IMG/VR virus record: IMGVR_UViG_3300042339_001587
Span: 1-33,778 of that record
Strand: one strand, 5' to 3'
DNA: 33,778 nucleotides
Origin: a virus
Notes under the pieces: generated by a model
Told to the model about the DNA's origin: nothing
The model's database searches: none
What the model saw: the letters and a program-made list of their open reading frames with translations, nothing else
Translations under genes and position numbers: made by a program
Shown: piece by piece, positions 23,951 to 32,629 of the stretch
Layout: every line of letters starts with the position of its first letter
How positions within the stretch are numbered: position 1 is the first letter of the stretch

Positions 23951-24790
23951 CTATTTCTCATTCAGGTATAAGCCCTTGTGGGATTTGAGTTTCCTTCTTG
24001 ATGGGACCCTGTGTTCAATGTCAATAAGTTTAGATAAAACTGGCGCAGAAACAATTCCACCACCATCAAGTGAGGATATTCCAACAGGACCACGTTCATT
24101 GAGTTTTTCCCAATTAGCACCACGGAGTTTTCTTTTTGCTTTTCTTGGGGAGCCATTGTCTATTGACTCAAGTCGTTCTACTATCTTGGATTTAACCAAG
24201 ATTATCGGTTGGTGAGATTTTGTGGATTCTCGCCTTGCCTGCGCAGCGGCTTCGGTATTTCTTACAAACTGTTGACCGGAAACGCTGCCTTTTCTTTTCT
24301 TTTTGTTTGTGGCCAATTTTTGTCCAGGCGTAAGTTTTGCCCAAGCTTTTGATGGAAGGTACCTTCTTGTTCCACCAGTCCTTATTGCGGGCTTACCGTC
24401 AGAGGTTGTCCATTTTTCTTTAGTCCATTTAGAAAGAGACCTTTGCTTTTTGTCTTTTCCGCCCTTGTATCCGCCACCTCTTTTTTTATACTCTTGTGCT
24501 ACAAGCTGGGCTTTTCTGGCTGACCATTGCCCAGGTTTTCCACCTCTTGAGCCAGCCATAATCCTGTTTTTGATTCCTTCTCTTAATTCAGGCTTTGTGT
24601 AGTTGGATGATTTTTCCTCCAACTCCGACTTTTCCAAAAAAGAGTCGTTTTCTGCCTCGTTGCTCAGTCTTTGGAGTGTTTGCATGTCAGCGCACGGCAT
24701 CCATTCGCCTTTTTCATTTTTATGTGCTCCACGGCACCCCATGTATCGAGCAATCTTTAAAACTTGTTTTTTTCTGTCAGATTCGTTCAT
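23951..24790 (-). CDS. Basic protein with N-terminal Cys module and DUF5872-like domain
   Basis: A 279-residue, strongly basic protein. Residues 16-33 read YMGCRGAH ... GEWMPC (Cys19, Cys33), the same module as near the N-terminus of the giant protein. Residues about 66-180 carry GSRGGKPGQWSARKAQLVA, GGGYKG, SLSKWTKEKW, RRYLPSKAWAKLTP and ATNKKKRKG. From memory this matches DUF5872, a domain of unknown function found in some phages and in algae and their viruses. A GPVGIS copy lies at residues 234-239. The high Lys/Arg content suggests nucleic-acid binding. The start codon overlaps the upstream stop (ATGA), and the giant gene begins 58 bases downstream, so the two are probably co-expressed and perhaps co-packaged. 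Confidence 0.75.
   Translation of the reverse strand: MNESDRKKQVLKIARYMGCRGAHKNEKGEWMPCADMQTLQRLSNEAENDSFLEKSELEEKSSNYTKPELREGIKNRIMAGSRGGKPGQWSARKAQLVAQEYKKRGGGYKGGKDKKQRSLSKWTKEKWTTSDGKPAIRTGGTRRYLPSKAWAKLTPGQKLATNKKKRKGSVSGQQFVRNTEAAAQARRESTKSHQPIILVKSKIVERLESIDNGSPRKAKRKLRGANWEKLNERGPVGISSLDGGGIVSAPVLSKLIDIEHRVPSRRKLKSHKGLYLNEK
24074..24091 (-). repeat. Motif copy in the 279-aa protein: GPVGIS
   Basis: Residues 234-239 of the neighbouring protein, 40 residues before its C-terminus. It keeps GPVG but has Ile-Ser afterwards, so it may be a relative rather than an active site. Confidence 0.6.
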
Positions 24791-25209
24791 GTTGGAATAT
24801 CCGCATCGCCGTCCCAGTACGAAAATGACTGAAGAACAGACCTGTCATCCCCAATACCGATATCTTTTGAAAACTGCAAAGCTGCTTTTTCTGGAGTAAT
24901 TGACATTGACCTGTATATATCCGCTTCCGAAATTTCCGCATCAAATTTTTCTTCAATGCTAGAAAATTTATCGTAAGCTTTATCTCCATATGTGTAAAGT
25001 GACCACTCTTTTTCAATTTCTCGTTTAAAGTTTTTCCCTACAGTAGAATCCCTGTAGGACAGTGGGGGAAACTTTGCAAATTCCATCATCGCCACAAAGT
25101 CTTCAGTCATCTTCTCGATTGCGTTGTCAAGAATTAAAATTTCATTTTTAGATAAAGAATTTTTATCTTTTATTGCTTTTTTAAAAAGCTCCTGTGTGTC
25201 TGTTTCCAT
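24787..25209 (-). CDS. Hypothetical helical protein
   Basis: A 140-residue protein, mostly charged and helical (ELFKKAIKDKNSLSKNEIL, NFKREIEKEWSLY, FSSIEEKFDAEISEADIY), ending in an acidic tail. I recognise no domain. It starts nine bases after the stop of the 1446-aa gene and its stop overlaps the next start (ATGA), so it belongs to the same operon. A role as a small partner of the large neighbouring proteins is possible but not shown. Confidence 0.6.
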   Translation of the reverse strand: METDTQELFKKAIKDKNSLSKNEILILDNAIEKMTEDFVAMMEFAKFPPLSYRDSTVGKNFKREIEKEWSLYTYGDKAYDKFSSIEEKFDAEISEADIYRSMSITPEKAALQFSKDIGIGDDRSVLQSFSYWDGDADIPT

Positions 25210-25218
25210 TATTTGCGC

Positions 25219-28200
25219 CTATCGCTTGTACGGTGTGTGTGTCGTTCCATCTTTTTTGGTTACTACAATTCTTCCCAGCAACTCTTCTGAATCCTCAATT
25301 GATGTTGCCTCATTTAGCAGAATCAATCCACTTCTATTTGTAACCATTATATGGTTTTCTTCATCGTATTTGCCAGGGGCAATACGTAAATATTGCTTAA
25401 CTGGGTCAAGGTTGAATGCCCCCGAACTGCTACTCAGGTATAAATCAATACCAAGTATCGGTGCAAAAAGCACTTCATCATCAAGGTGACGTATATATTG
25501 CTGACCCCTAAACAGGCGTTTTACCTGCTCGTCCTCATCTGTAAGCCCCATTGCGTAAAGGGCATTTTTCGCAATTTCTAGCTGTACATACCATCCAAAT
25601 ATTTCATTTCTTGTTGCGGCAAACCAGTCTTGCCCACCAATTATATTTTCAAGATAATCTGTTCCGGAGAAGGTTCTAGCCATATAATCTGGAACTTCAA
25701 ACAAGAATTCATTGCCGGCTGGCCTGTTTGATGACAAGCCAGCCATAATTGACGTATAGAGAGCTTGTACCGAGGCGGGGTCTGACCAAATAGCATTCCC
25801 AGGCATCGGAAGTGCATTAACTGATATTTGTCCCCAATATGTATCCGCATTGTCGTCGCTGTATCTCTCACCGCCATGTTTTGCATGTCCATCTTCGCGG
25901 GTTATTTTTGCATTGAGAAAATTCGTCAAGGTTTTTATTTGACTCGCCAGAACATTCATTTCCGAACGACCAGTTATTCTTCCAGTGCGCGGTACTAGGG
26001 CGAGTATCGTAGCCATGTCCTCCCTGTTACCGTGATATCCAGTCATGGGTCGAACGGCAGAGGAGAAGTTGTCGCCCTCTCCACCTGCAGAAGCACCTTC
26101 TCCTGCGGTTACATACCTGTCCCTGAATATGTAGTCCAATACCATTTCTTTTTGGCTTTTGCCAGTTTTGGCTCTTTGTATTCCTCTCACTATAGGAATA
26201 AACATTGGCTGGTCGTTATCATCAAACATTTTCAAAAGCGACTCAGCTTCATCGGTGGAAACAACAACGGTAGGCTCGTTGTATCCGTTTAGGCCATGAA
26301 CCGCAGTGTGTGATGCTTTATCGTAATTATTTAGATTCTCTAGAGTTTCGTAGTGAATCATTGAATCACGAGCTATTTGTACTGTATTAAAGAAATCAAT
26401 TTGATTTTCCGACAAAGTTGATGTTTGATATTCTTCACCTGGCTGCAAAACTAATGGCTGCTGTTCAAAAAGACCCAATGTTCTGTTTGTGTTAAAAATA
26501 CTCATTATGTCGTCGGGTGTTCTCAGGATTAAGTTACCATCTTCACCTTTTAGTGGGGCAAGCAGTGTCGGGTCAACTCCGCCGACTACTCGGGTTCCAT
26601 CTTTTTGTGCTTTCACTCTTGCAACAGCCAGCTTGTTTCTTATTCTCGCAGAATTCACCATAGTTTCTCTAATGGATTCCCTTATTCTTGGGAAAACAGA
26701 AGGAAATACTTTTTCTGATATTTCTTCAAGCGACTCTGCCAGTTGTGCATTGAGGACAAATTCTCTTCGTTGTCTCTGATTATTCTTAGGAGTTCTTCTC
26801 CAATCGGACAAGGCTGAGTCTCTTGAGCTGACTGCGTCAGAATGGGCCCTCTTTAGTTCCTGCCATGCCTTGTACCATGCGTTTCCATCGTTTGATGCCA
26901 ATGCTCCGTTTATTGCTTCCATCACCTTGGAAGCATCGGTAACCGCATAGCTCCAACCAACATTTTTGTCTTTTGCAATAAACAGTGGAAGAGATGGTGC
27001 CTTGTCTCCATCCATACCTGAAACTGCAGAGCCATTCCTGGAATAACTTCTTCTTGTACTGAAGTACTGGTCACCATCTGCGTTTCTTACTGAATCTGGT
27101 GTTCCTGGTGTGCCGTCTGCGTTTGGTGGTATATCAACAATTATTAAACCCGGATATTCTTTTTTGACTCTGTCTGGCAGGCTTTCCCAGATGGCATCTC
27201 TTGATTCTTTATATGAGCCCACGCTGAATTCGTGAGTATTGGGAGCCAAAGAAATAAAACGGTCCTGTCCGCCAGGACCGCCGACACTTGATTTTATCTT
27301 TGGATAAGAAATTATTTCCGTACCAGTCTTGGCCGACCTTTGCATCTGAGGGTATGGTTGCATCGGAGTGAACTCGGTATCTATTGATATCGGGAAATCT
27401 GCATAATCCTCTTGATACTGACCAGATATTGGGTCACGCAATAGACCTGTGTATTCCTCAATTACGTATCCAGCGTTTTCTGAAGCATCCTGCGTTCCAT
27501 GTTCAACAGCAGGAATGACGACATTTGTAACTTCATCATTTGTTGGGTCAATAGCAGAGTTAACATCAAGCACTTCTGGGGTATCTGTTTCCGTTGAAAC
27601 AGCATCAACATCATCCGGCGCTGTCGGTTGTGGGGCAACATCTTGAGCGTCTGGTGGGTTTGTGTCAACTGGAAGGTTTGGCTGATTTGTTTTCTTAGGT
27701 CTTTTTGGGGCAGTTGGCGCAGATGGTTTTTGTCTTGGTGTTTGAGTTTTGTTTTTTGAAAGCAAGCCGGCATCTTCCAAAATCCATTCCCTCAAACCAG
27801 GCTTGAGAGACGCCCAGTCGGACTTTTTGTTTTTTGGGTAAAGCGGTTCTGTCGTGTCAAGGAAGTCGTCAATTACGACTATGTTGTGTGCTTGGTTTTT
27901 TATTATTGCAGCTTTTCTTGGTTGGGTTTTTGCCAAATTTGACATCCATTGGTCAATTGACTCTTCGGTTAGGTCATCTGATGGATTCAGTCCTATTCGT
28001 TTTCTCCAGCCATTCTCAAGCCTTGCTCTGGCTTTTTTCATTGAGTCTTCTATTGAAGTTTGTTCTGCTGGGGTATAGGCATCCCAATCTTTTATTGTTT
28101 TTGCAACTCTTTGCGATGGGACTATATTTCCATACATCAAACTACGAGGGTTTGTTTTGCTTAGGGAAACAGACCTGGCTCGTTGTCTAACGCCAACAGG

Positions 28201-29559
28201 TTTATTATTTTTTGCGGATTCATTTGGGAGTACAGAATAATCAGTTTTTGGTTTGCTGAGTCTGTTTGCAAGTCTGTCTAGTCTTTGTGCGGCCCTAGAG
28301 CGCATTGACTCACCAGAACTGTCTGGTGTTTTGCCAATTTTTTTGCGCTTCTTATCTCTTCTTCTGCTTGCTTCAAAAGCATCATCTGGAGTTAATGAAC
28401 GACTTCTAATCTTTTTGTCAATTGGAGAAATTTTTGGATTTTTGCCTTTTCTTACTCTTCTGTTTGAACTTGGCAAAATATTTTCACCGTCTTCATCGGG
28501 CTTGACATCGGCCGGAGCCGGAGGAAGGGAGAGTTGCTCTCTGGCTCCAGAACGTTGTTCTGCGCGTCGTGCTGTTCTTGAAGTAACAACATCTGCTTCA
28601 TCAAATTCTTGTTCATTCAATTTTGGTGCAACTCTTTGACCACTTACCCTGTCCGCAAAGCGAGCAATTCTTTCAGCACGAGAATTTCTTCTATTTGAAC
28701 GTGCTTTAGGCTTTGGTATGTACGTGTCAACAATGTCGGTTTCTATAGGCTCTTCAAGTTTTGCAAGTCTTCGTTCTGTTCTTCTTTGTTGTGAACGAAT
28801 TTTGTTGGCCTGCGTCCTTGAGGCTCTCGCTAGTGATTGGGCAGAACGAAGGTCTCCTCTTGCTTCTAGCAATGCCCCACGTCCACCAAGGGGTGTGTTC
28901 GGGTCGCCACCAGCGAGGTCTATAAGCCTTGAGCCGAGCCGTCTAGCCATTCCTGGCAAACAGCCTCGTCCGAATCTGTTTGTGAACTGTCCTGCGCTGT
29001 CTCCGCTAGTTGGCGGGCATCTCCAGGACCCACCACCTGGACTGTCTGGGTCCCACACAGCCCTTACCCCCTTCACTCCAAGCAAGAGGGACGAAGAGGC
29101 CTTATCTGATGTAAATGCTTTTGCTTTGAAGTTTACGGCGCTTTGTTTGAACTGAACCTCGATAAGACTTAGTGCCACATCGGTTATTGGCCACTCAGAT
29201 ATGAGCTCATACTCAGCTTCTGATGAGAATTCATCCATGTCTTCAGGGAGGGATTTTTTCTCAATTTTTAAAACAGGCTCATCAATAAGATTCTTTAGCT
29301 TATTGAGAGTTTTAGGAGAAAGTATTTCTGATATTAAAGAAAGTGATTCGTCGTTGAGCATTTTCTCTTTTTCAAAATCCAAACCAAAGTCAAGAGAATC
29401 CAGGATTTCTTGTCTGGTTATTCTTGCCCTGTTCGCCCATGAGGCCCAATCATCTGCCTGGCTTGTATTTCCTATACATGTTGGTCCATTTTTTGATACG
29501 ACAATTGCGCCATATGGGACTTTTGTATCAGAATCTCTAATTAGCGTGAATTTACTCAT
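25219..29559 (-). CDS. Large phage protein (1446 aa) with shared Cys module and possible ADP-ribosyltransferase domain
   Basis: The order of parts is: an N-terminal region; KQSAVNFK at residues 138-145; a WRCPPTSGDSAGQFTNRFGRGC box with Cys181 and Cys200; a long basic, probably disordered region (about 220-600) with repeated RR and SRR; a Pro/Asp-rich linker (about 620-720); and a folded C-terminal half. In that half MFIPIVRGIQ (Arg1125), a Gly/Ser-rich GEGDNFSS and MATILALVP resemble the R-S-E order of ADP-ribosyltransferase toxins, but the final catalytic Glu is not certain. KQSA and the Cys box are also in the 686-aa protein. The reading frame allows an upstream TTG, but ATG 29559 lies in the ATGAGTAA overlap with the previous stop and is preferred. 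Probably a packaged or head-associated polyvalent protein. Confidence 0.75.
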   Translation of the reverse strand: MSKFTLIRDSDTKVPYGAIVVSKNGPTCIGNTSQADDWASWANRARITRQEILDSLDFGLDFEKEKMLNDESLSLISEILSPKTLNKLKNLIDEPVLKIEKKSLPEDMDEFSSEAEYELISEWPITDVALSLIEVQFKQSAVNFKAKAFTSDKASSSLLLGVKGVRAVWDPDSPGGGSWRCPPTSGDSAGQFTNRFGRGCLPGMARRLGSRLIDLAGGDPNTPLGGRGALLEARGDLRSAQSLARASRTQANKIRSQQRRTERRLAKLEEPIETDIVDTYIPKPKARSNRRNSRAERIARFADRVSGQRVAPKLNEQEFDEADVVTSRTARRAEQRSGAREQLSLPPAPADVKPDEDGENILPSSNRRVRKGKNPKISPIDKKIRSRSLTPDDAFEASRRRDKKRKKIGKTPDSSGESMRSRAAQRLDRLANRLSKPKTDYSVLPNESAKNNKPVGVRQRARSVSLSKTNPRSLMYGNIVPSQRVAKTIKDWDAYTPAEQTSIEDSMKKARARLENGWRKRIGLNPSDDLTEESIDQWMSNLAKTQPRKAAIIKNQAHNIVVIDDFLDTTEPLYPKNKKSDWASLKPGLREWILEDAGLLSKNKTQTPRQKPSAPTAPKRPKKTNQPNLPVDTNPPDAQDVAPQPTAPDDVDAVSTETDTPEVLDVNSAIDPTNDEVTNVVIPAVEHGTQDASENAGYVIEEYTGLLRDPISGQYQEDYADFPISIDTEFTPMQPYPQMQRSAKTGTEIISYPKIKSSVGGPGGQDRFISLAPNTHEFSVGSYKESRDAIWESLPDRVKKEYPGLIIVDIPPNADGTPGTPDSVRNADGDQYFSTRRSYSRNGSAVSGMDGDKAPSLPLFIAKDKNVGWSYAVTDASKVMEAINGALASNDGNAWYKAWQELKRAHSDAVSSRDSALSDWRRTPKNNQRQRREFVLNAQLAESLEEISEKVFPSVFPRIRESIRETMVNSARIRNKLAVARVKAQKDGTRVVGGVDPTLLAPLKGEDGNLILRTPDDIMSIFNTNRTLGLFEQQPLVLQPGEEYQTSTLSENQIDFFNTVQIARDSMIHYETLENLNNYDKASHTAVHGLNGYNEPTVVVSTDEAESLLKMFDDNDQPMFIPIVRGIQRAKTGKSQKEMVLDYIFRDRYVTAGEGASAGGEGDNFSSAVRPMTGYHGNREDMATILALVPRTGRITGRSEMNVLASQIKTLTNFLNAKITREDGHAKHGGERYSDDNADTYWGQISVNALPMPGNAIWSDPASVQALYTSIMAGLSSNRPAGNEFLFEVPDYMARTFSGTDYLENIIGGQDWFAATRNEIFGWYVQLEIAKNALYAMGLTDEDEQVKRLFRGQQYIRHLDDEVLFAPILGIDLYLSSSSGAFNLDPVKQYLRIAPGKYDEENHIMVTNRSGLILLNEATSIEDSEELLGRIVVTKKDGTTHTPYKR

Positions 29560-31612
29560 TTGATTGCCCAATGTACTTCTTTAGAAGCGATACTGATGTT
29601 GAGAGTTTTCTAATTCTAACTTCAAATAAAGACTTCATAATATCTATGTGTTTTTTTTCTGATTCGCTCATTTGTCCATCAATTGATGCCCTGTTTGCAA
29701 AATCGTCAAAATTAAAAGACCTTGCTCTTTCTAGCAATTCGTCCAACATTGATAAAGCTTTACTTCTCTGGTTTTTTCTTAGTTTTTCAAAATAATCCTT
29801 ATATGTCAATTTATCACTTTCCTGGAGTATTGCGGCAATCGGCATATTTATTCTATCGGATTGATTTTTTCTACTTGAGCCGGAAAGTCCTGAGTATATA
29901 GAGGGGCTTGCAAAAGTTCTTTTTTTATTGCCAGTTAGAATTGTATAGATTGAAGAAGGATTCCTCATTTTGGAGTCAGTTAACAAATCTGATATAAAAA
30001 GTCTTGACATATCGGATGTGCTTGCCATGTTCATTGAGGCTGTTCTCGTAGAGCGAGATGTTGCAACGGAGTCGTTTGGATAAGAAACAAGGTATCTTCG
30101 TCTTGAGCCTTCTCCAGAAAACCAAATATCCGGCGAAAGCATACCTAGGTGTGATTGAATTTCAGATGAAAGCATCGCGCCGAGGTGTTCGTATTCGAGA
30201 GTTGGCGAGACTTCATATATCTTCTGTCTTCCAATTTCGTGTTCGATTAATCTGTTGTTTATTTTCCTAGTCTCTACGGATTTGCTTTTTGCAAGTGCCG
30301 TCCCCCGGAGGCGAGGCTGAATGTTCCCAATTTGTCCACCAGAGTTAATTAACTTTACGGCTTCAGAAAGAGACTCAACAAAACCAGACTCATCTTCTAT
30401 CTGTGTTTTTCTTTCACTCAAAACAGCTTTTGGATATTTAATAAAAGCCTCGTGATGCCATCTCCTCATTTGTTTTTTTGTTTTATTATCTGGCATAAGG
30501 ACTTCTATAACATCATTTGGATTTTTTATGTTTTCAAATTTTTGTTCGTAAGCGATTGCGCCGTTCATTTCGGCCGCTATCATTTCAAGTCTTGAAGCTG
30601 GATTCTGCCCCATCTTCATTCTCTCTGCATCAGCTACCGTTCTTCCAAGTTTTCTTCTTTCGCCCGAAGTAAGATTTCTTTTTTTGCGTAGAGAAATCGT
30701 TGAGCCGTCTGGCAAAACATAAATGACACTATTTATTCCGGTATTTGAAAGCATTCCAAGCTCTGTTTTGCCTATTTCGCTTGCGGATACAACTTTCTGG
30801 ATGTAGGCTGCGGCCTCCATATCCCTGTTGTCCGGAACGGTTCTTAGGACACGAGAAGAAACAACTGGGGTCAAAACAACCCCATCCCTTCTCACAATCC
30901 TTGAAACACTTCCCGAAACCAGTCTCATTTCCTGAACAACATTTGCTATTGCTTTTTTGTAAGCATCAAAATTCATCCGTGAAACTTTTGGAATTATTAT
31001 ATTTGGCTGTCTTATCAATGAAACCTGATTGTTTCCAATTAGTGGTTTTATGACTCGCCCAGCTGTACTAATTTCTCGTGGGGTATTTCTTGAGGCAAGT
31101 TCTGATACATTCTGCAAACCTGAAGCTATTGATGTTGCTAGCTCAAAAAGTCTTTTGCCACAGGTGGTGTAAAGCTTGTCCGTGAACCTACCGCCAAACT
31201 GAAAGCCTTCAGGGCATCTAAAACCACGCTCAGGCTTCGGGAAACCACCAGCACTTGCTCTTGCGAGCGGGTTTGGTATTCCACTTCCACCAGGCACCAA
31301 CATTGACCAAGCAGCAGAGCGCAATGGGTTCTTTAGGTCACCCGGCAAAACCGAGCTTACCAGTGACTGAATTCCCTGTCCAATTGGGTTGTCACTGCTT
31401 GCTATACCAGCCTTCACCGAAATAGAACTTTCTTTTGATAGGGACATGTGGGCTCTGCATTTAAACTCAATTGCGCTTTGTTTGTCTGTTACTGCAACCA
31501 ATGGACATTTGACCACATTTGGGCGCGTAACAGCAATTGCTGGCATTAGTGTTCTATTTCTGGTAACACTTTTCTTATCGCACGCAGCGCATTCGGCGGT
31601 TTTTTTATGCAT
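29552..31612 (-). CDS. Phage protein (686 aa) with Cys-rich N-terminus and possible kinase-like C-terminal half
   Basis: The N-terminus has Cys8 and Cys11 (CAAC), Cys36, Cys52 and His55, which may bind zinc. KQSAIEFK at residues 44-51 and the box FRCPEGFQFGGRFTDKLYTTC (Cys133, Cys151) match the 1446-aa protein, so the two share an N-terminal module. The middle (about 300-340) has VIYVLPDGSTISLRKKRNLT. The C-terminal half contains EYEHLGAMLSSEIQSHLG, then SRRRYLVSYPN and LFISDLLTDSKMRNP. This order loosely recalls HipA/FAM20-like kinases (helix, 'lv' strand, 'D-L-x-N-x-D-R'), but the catalytic Asp-Arg is replaced, so activity is doubtful. ATG 31612 is used because it overlaps the previous stop (ATGCATAA); a TTG one codon upstream is the alternative. 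Confidence 0.7.
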   Translation of the reverse strand: MHKKTAECAACDKKSVTRNRTLMPAIAVTRPNVVKCPLVAVTDKQSAIEFKCRAHMSLSKESSISVKAGIASSDNPIGQGIQSLVSSVLPGDLKNPLRSAAWSMLVPGGSGIPNPLARASAGGFPKPERGFRCPEGFQFGGRFTDKLYTTCGKRLFELATSIASGLQNVSELASRNTPREISTAGRVIKPLIGNNQVSLIRQPNIIIPKVSRMNFDAYKKAIANVVQEMRLVSGSVSRIVRRDGVVLTPVVSSRVLRTVPDNRDMEAAAYIQKVVSASEIGKTELGMLSNTGINSVIYVLPDGSTISLRKKRNLTSGERRKLGRTVADAERMKMGQNPASRLEMIAAEMNGAIAYEQKFENIKNPNDVIEVLMPDNKTKKQMRRWHHEAFIKYPKAVLSERKTQIEDESGFVESLSEAVKLINSGGQIGNIQPRLRGTALAKSKSVETRKINNRLIEHEIGRQKIYEVSPTLEYEHLGAMLSSEIQSHLGMLSPDIWFSGEGSRRRYLVSYPNDSVATSRSTRTASMNMASTSDMSRLFISDLLTDSKMRNPSSIYTILTGNKKRTFASPSIYSGLSGSSRKNQSDRINMPIAAILQESDKLTYKDYFEKLRKNQRSKALSMLDELLERARSFNFDDFANRASIDGQMSESEKKHIDIMKSLFEVRIRKLSTSVSLLKKYIGQSNE

Positions 31613-32210
31613 CAAATTCTTCTAGTTCCCAATTTTCGTCGTTTGATATCCAACTAGAAAAATCATGCTCCATGGATATGAATTGTTCAAGCACCTTGAA
31701 TGCGTGGTCCCAGTCTTCGTTCGTAACCACAGGAACAAACGGACCATCATTCATTGCAGTATTGCCCGAGGCTATTGCGGTTTTTCGACCAGCACGAGAT
31801 GTAATTTTTTTAATTCTATCGTCAAATTCTTGGTCATTCCATATAGAGCCTTTTGCAATCCCACGAAGTTTTTTTCTGCAGTTTTTCATGCCTGGATGAT
31901 GGCAACCCTCGTTTGGCCATAGGCCTGTGGTCTCATGGTGAAGCCATGCGCAAATATTGTTCAGCGGGTAAAGCTCTGGGTGGTCAGCAAGAATAACCCT
32001 ACATCTTCTGAAACCGCCTGGCTTTTTCATAATTGGTCGCCAGTATCTCAAGAGTCGCTCAAGGTTGCCACGTCTTGGACCACGGCCCCTTAGTAGGTCT
32101 CCAGTGATTCTTTCCTGCGGTATGGCATCTGGTGGGACGGCAAGTTTTTCTGATGTGTTGCCAAGATTTTTTATTACAAGGCGGTCAGGTATGTAGTTAT
32201 TTTCATTCAT
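31605..32210 (-). CDS. Conserved-looking Cys/His-rich phage protein, unknown function
   Basis: A 201-residue protein. Its centre is a dense cluster of Cys, His and Trp (FRRCRVI, NNICAWLHHETTGLWPNEGCHHPGMKNCRKKLR split over residues about 65-115), which suggests a zinc-binding fold. The N-terminal part is basic (LLRGRGPRRGNLERLLRYWR) and the C-terminal part acidic (DENWELEEFDA). I recall similar small proteins in actinophage head regions, but cannot name a family. Its start overlaps the upstream gene by eight bases and its end overlaps the next by eight, so it is tightly coupled. Confidence 0.7.
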   Translation of the reverse strand: MNENNYIPDRLVIKNLGNTSEKLAVPPDAIPQERITGDLLRGRGPRRGNLERLLRYWRPIMKKPGGFRRCRVILADHPELYPLNNICAWLHHETTGLWPNEGCHHPGMKNCRKKLRGIAKGSIWNDQEFDDRIKKITSRAGRKTAIASGNTAMNDGPFVPVVTNEDWDHAFKVLEQFISMEHDFSSWISNDENWELEEFDA

Positions 32211-32628
32211 TGTCTTGACTCTCCGAATTATTGATTTTTTCTAAAACTTTATTTAATTTCTCAATCATTGAATCACCCAAAAGAAGCGATTCTCCAATAT
32301 TCATTTTATTGTCTTTTGCTTCAAGGTAGTCGTTTTTTTCATCCATTAATCTATTGGCTTCAATTGAGTTAATTATTTTTTTTGTTGTCTCGGATGAATC
32401 CTTATAAATTTCACTAACGAGCAGGTTCTTTATTCTTTCCCTAGTGGAATCTGCCGGCTGCCAGTTGTTTGAAAATCTGTCAACAATTCCTATTTTTTCA
32501 TCAAACTGACCATGCTCAACCGTGCCGTCAAACCCGCTCTGCTCAATCAACTCCTTTATTGGAGTATTTTTTATTCTGTCAAGCAATTCGACGAAATCTC
32601 TGTCTTTATTTTTACTCGTGTCTTCCAT
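32203..32628 (-). CDS. Small acidic helical protein, unknown function
   Basis: A 141-residue protein with Lys/Glu/Asp-rich helices (RDFVELLDRIKNTPIKELIEQ near the start, SMIEKLNKVLEKINN at the end), suggesting a coiled coil or scaffold-like nature. No motif recognised. I chose ATG 32628 over an upstream ATG at 32664 because it is one base after the previous stop and has AGGGG seven bases upstream; the earlier start lies inside the metallopeptidase gene. Position among head genes is the only hint of function. Confidence 0.65.
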   Translation of the reverse strand: MEDTSKNKDRDFVELLDRIKNTPIKELIEQSGFDGTVEHGQFDEKIGIVDRFSNNWQPADSTRERIKNLLVSEIYKDSSETTKKIINSIEANRLMDEKNDYLEAKDNKMNIGESLLLGDSMIEKLNKVLEKINNSESQDNE

Positions 32629-32629
32629 C

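Noticed and set aside
28186-28203. KPVGVR in the 1446-aa protein as a further motif copy
   Set aside because: It lacks the Gly/Ser at position 1 and the Met/Ile/Val at position 6, and lies in a low-complexity basic region where chance matches are likely.
31372-31392. NPIGQG in the 686-aa protein as a motif copy
   Set aside because: Only P-I-G matches, and there is no hydrophobic residue at position 6; too weak to count.
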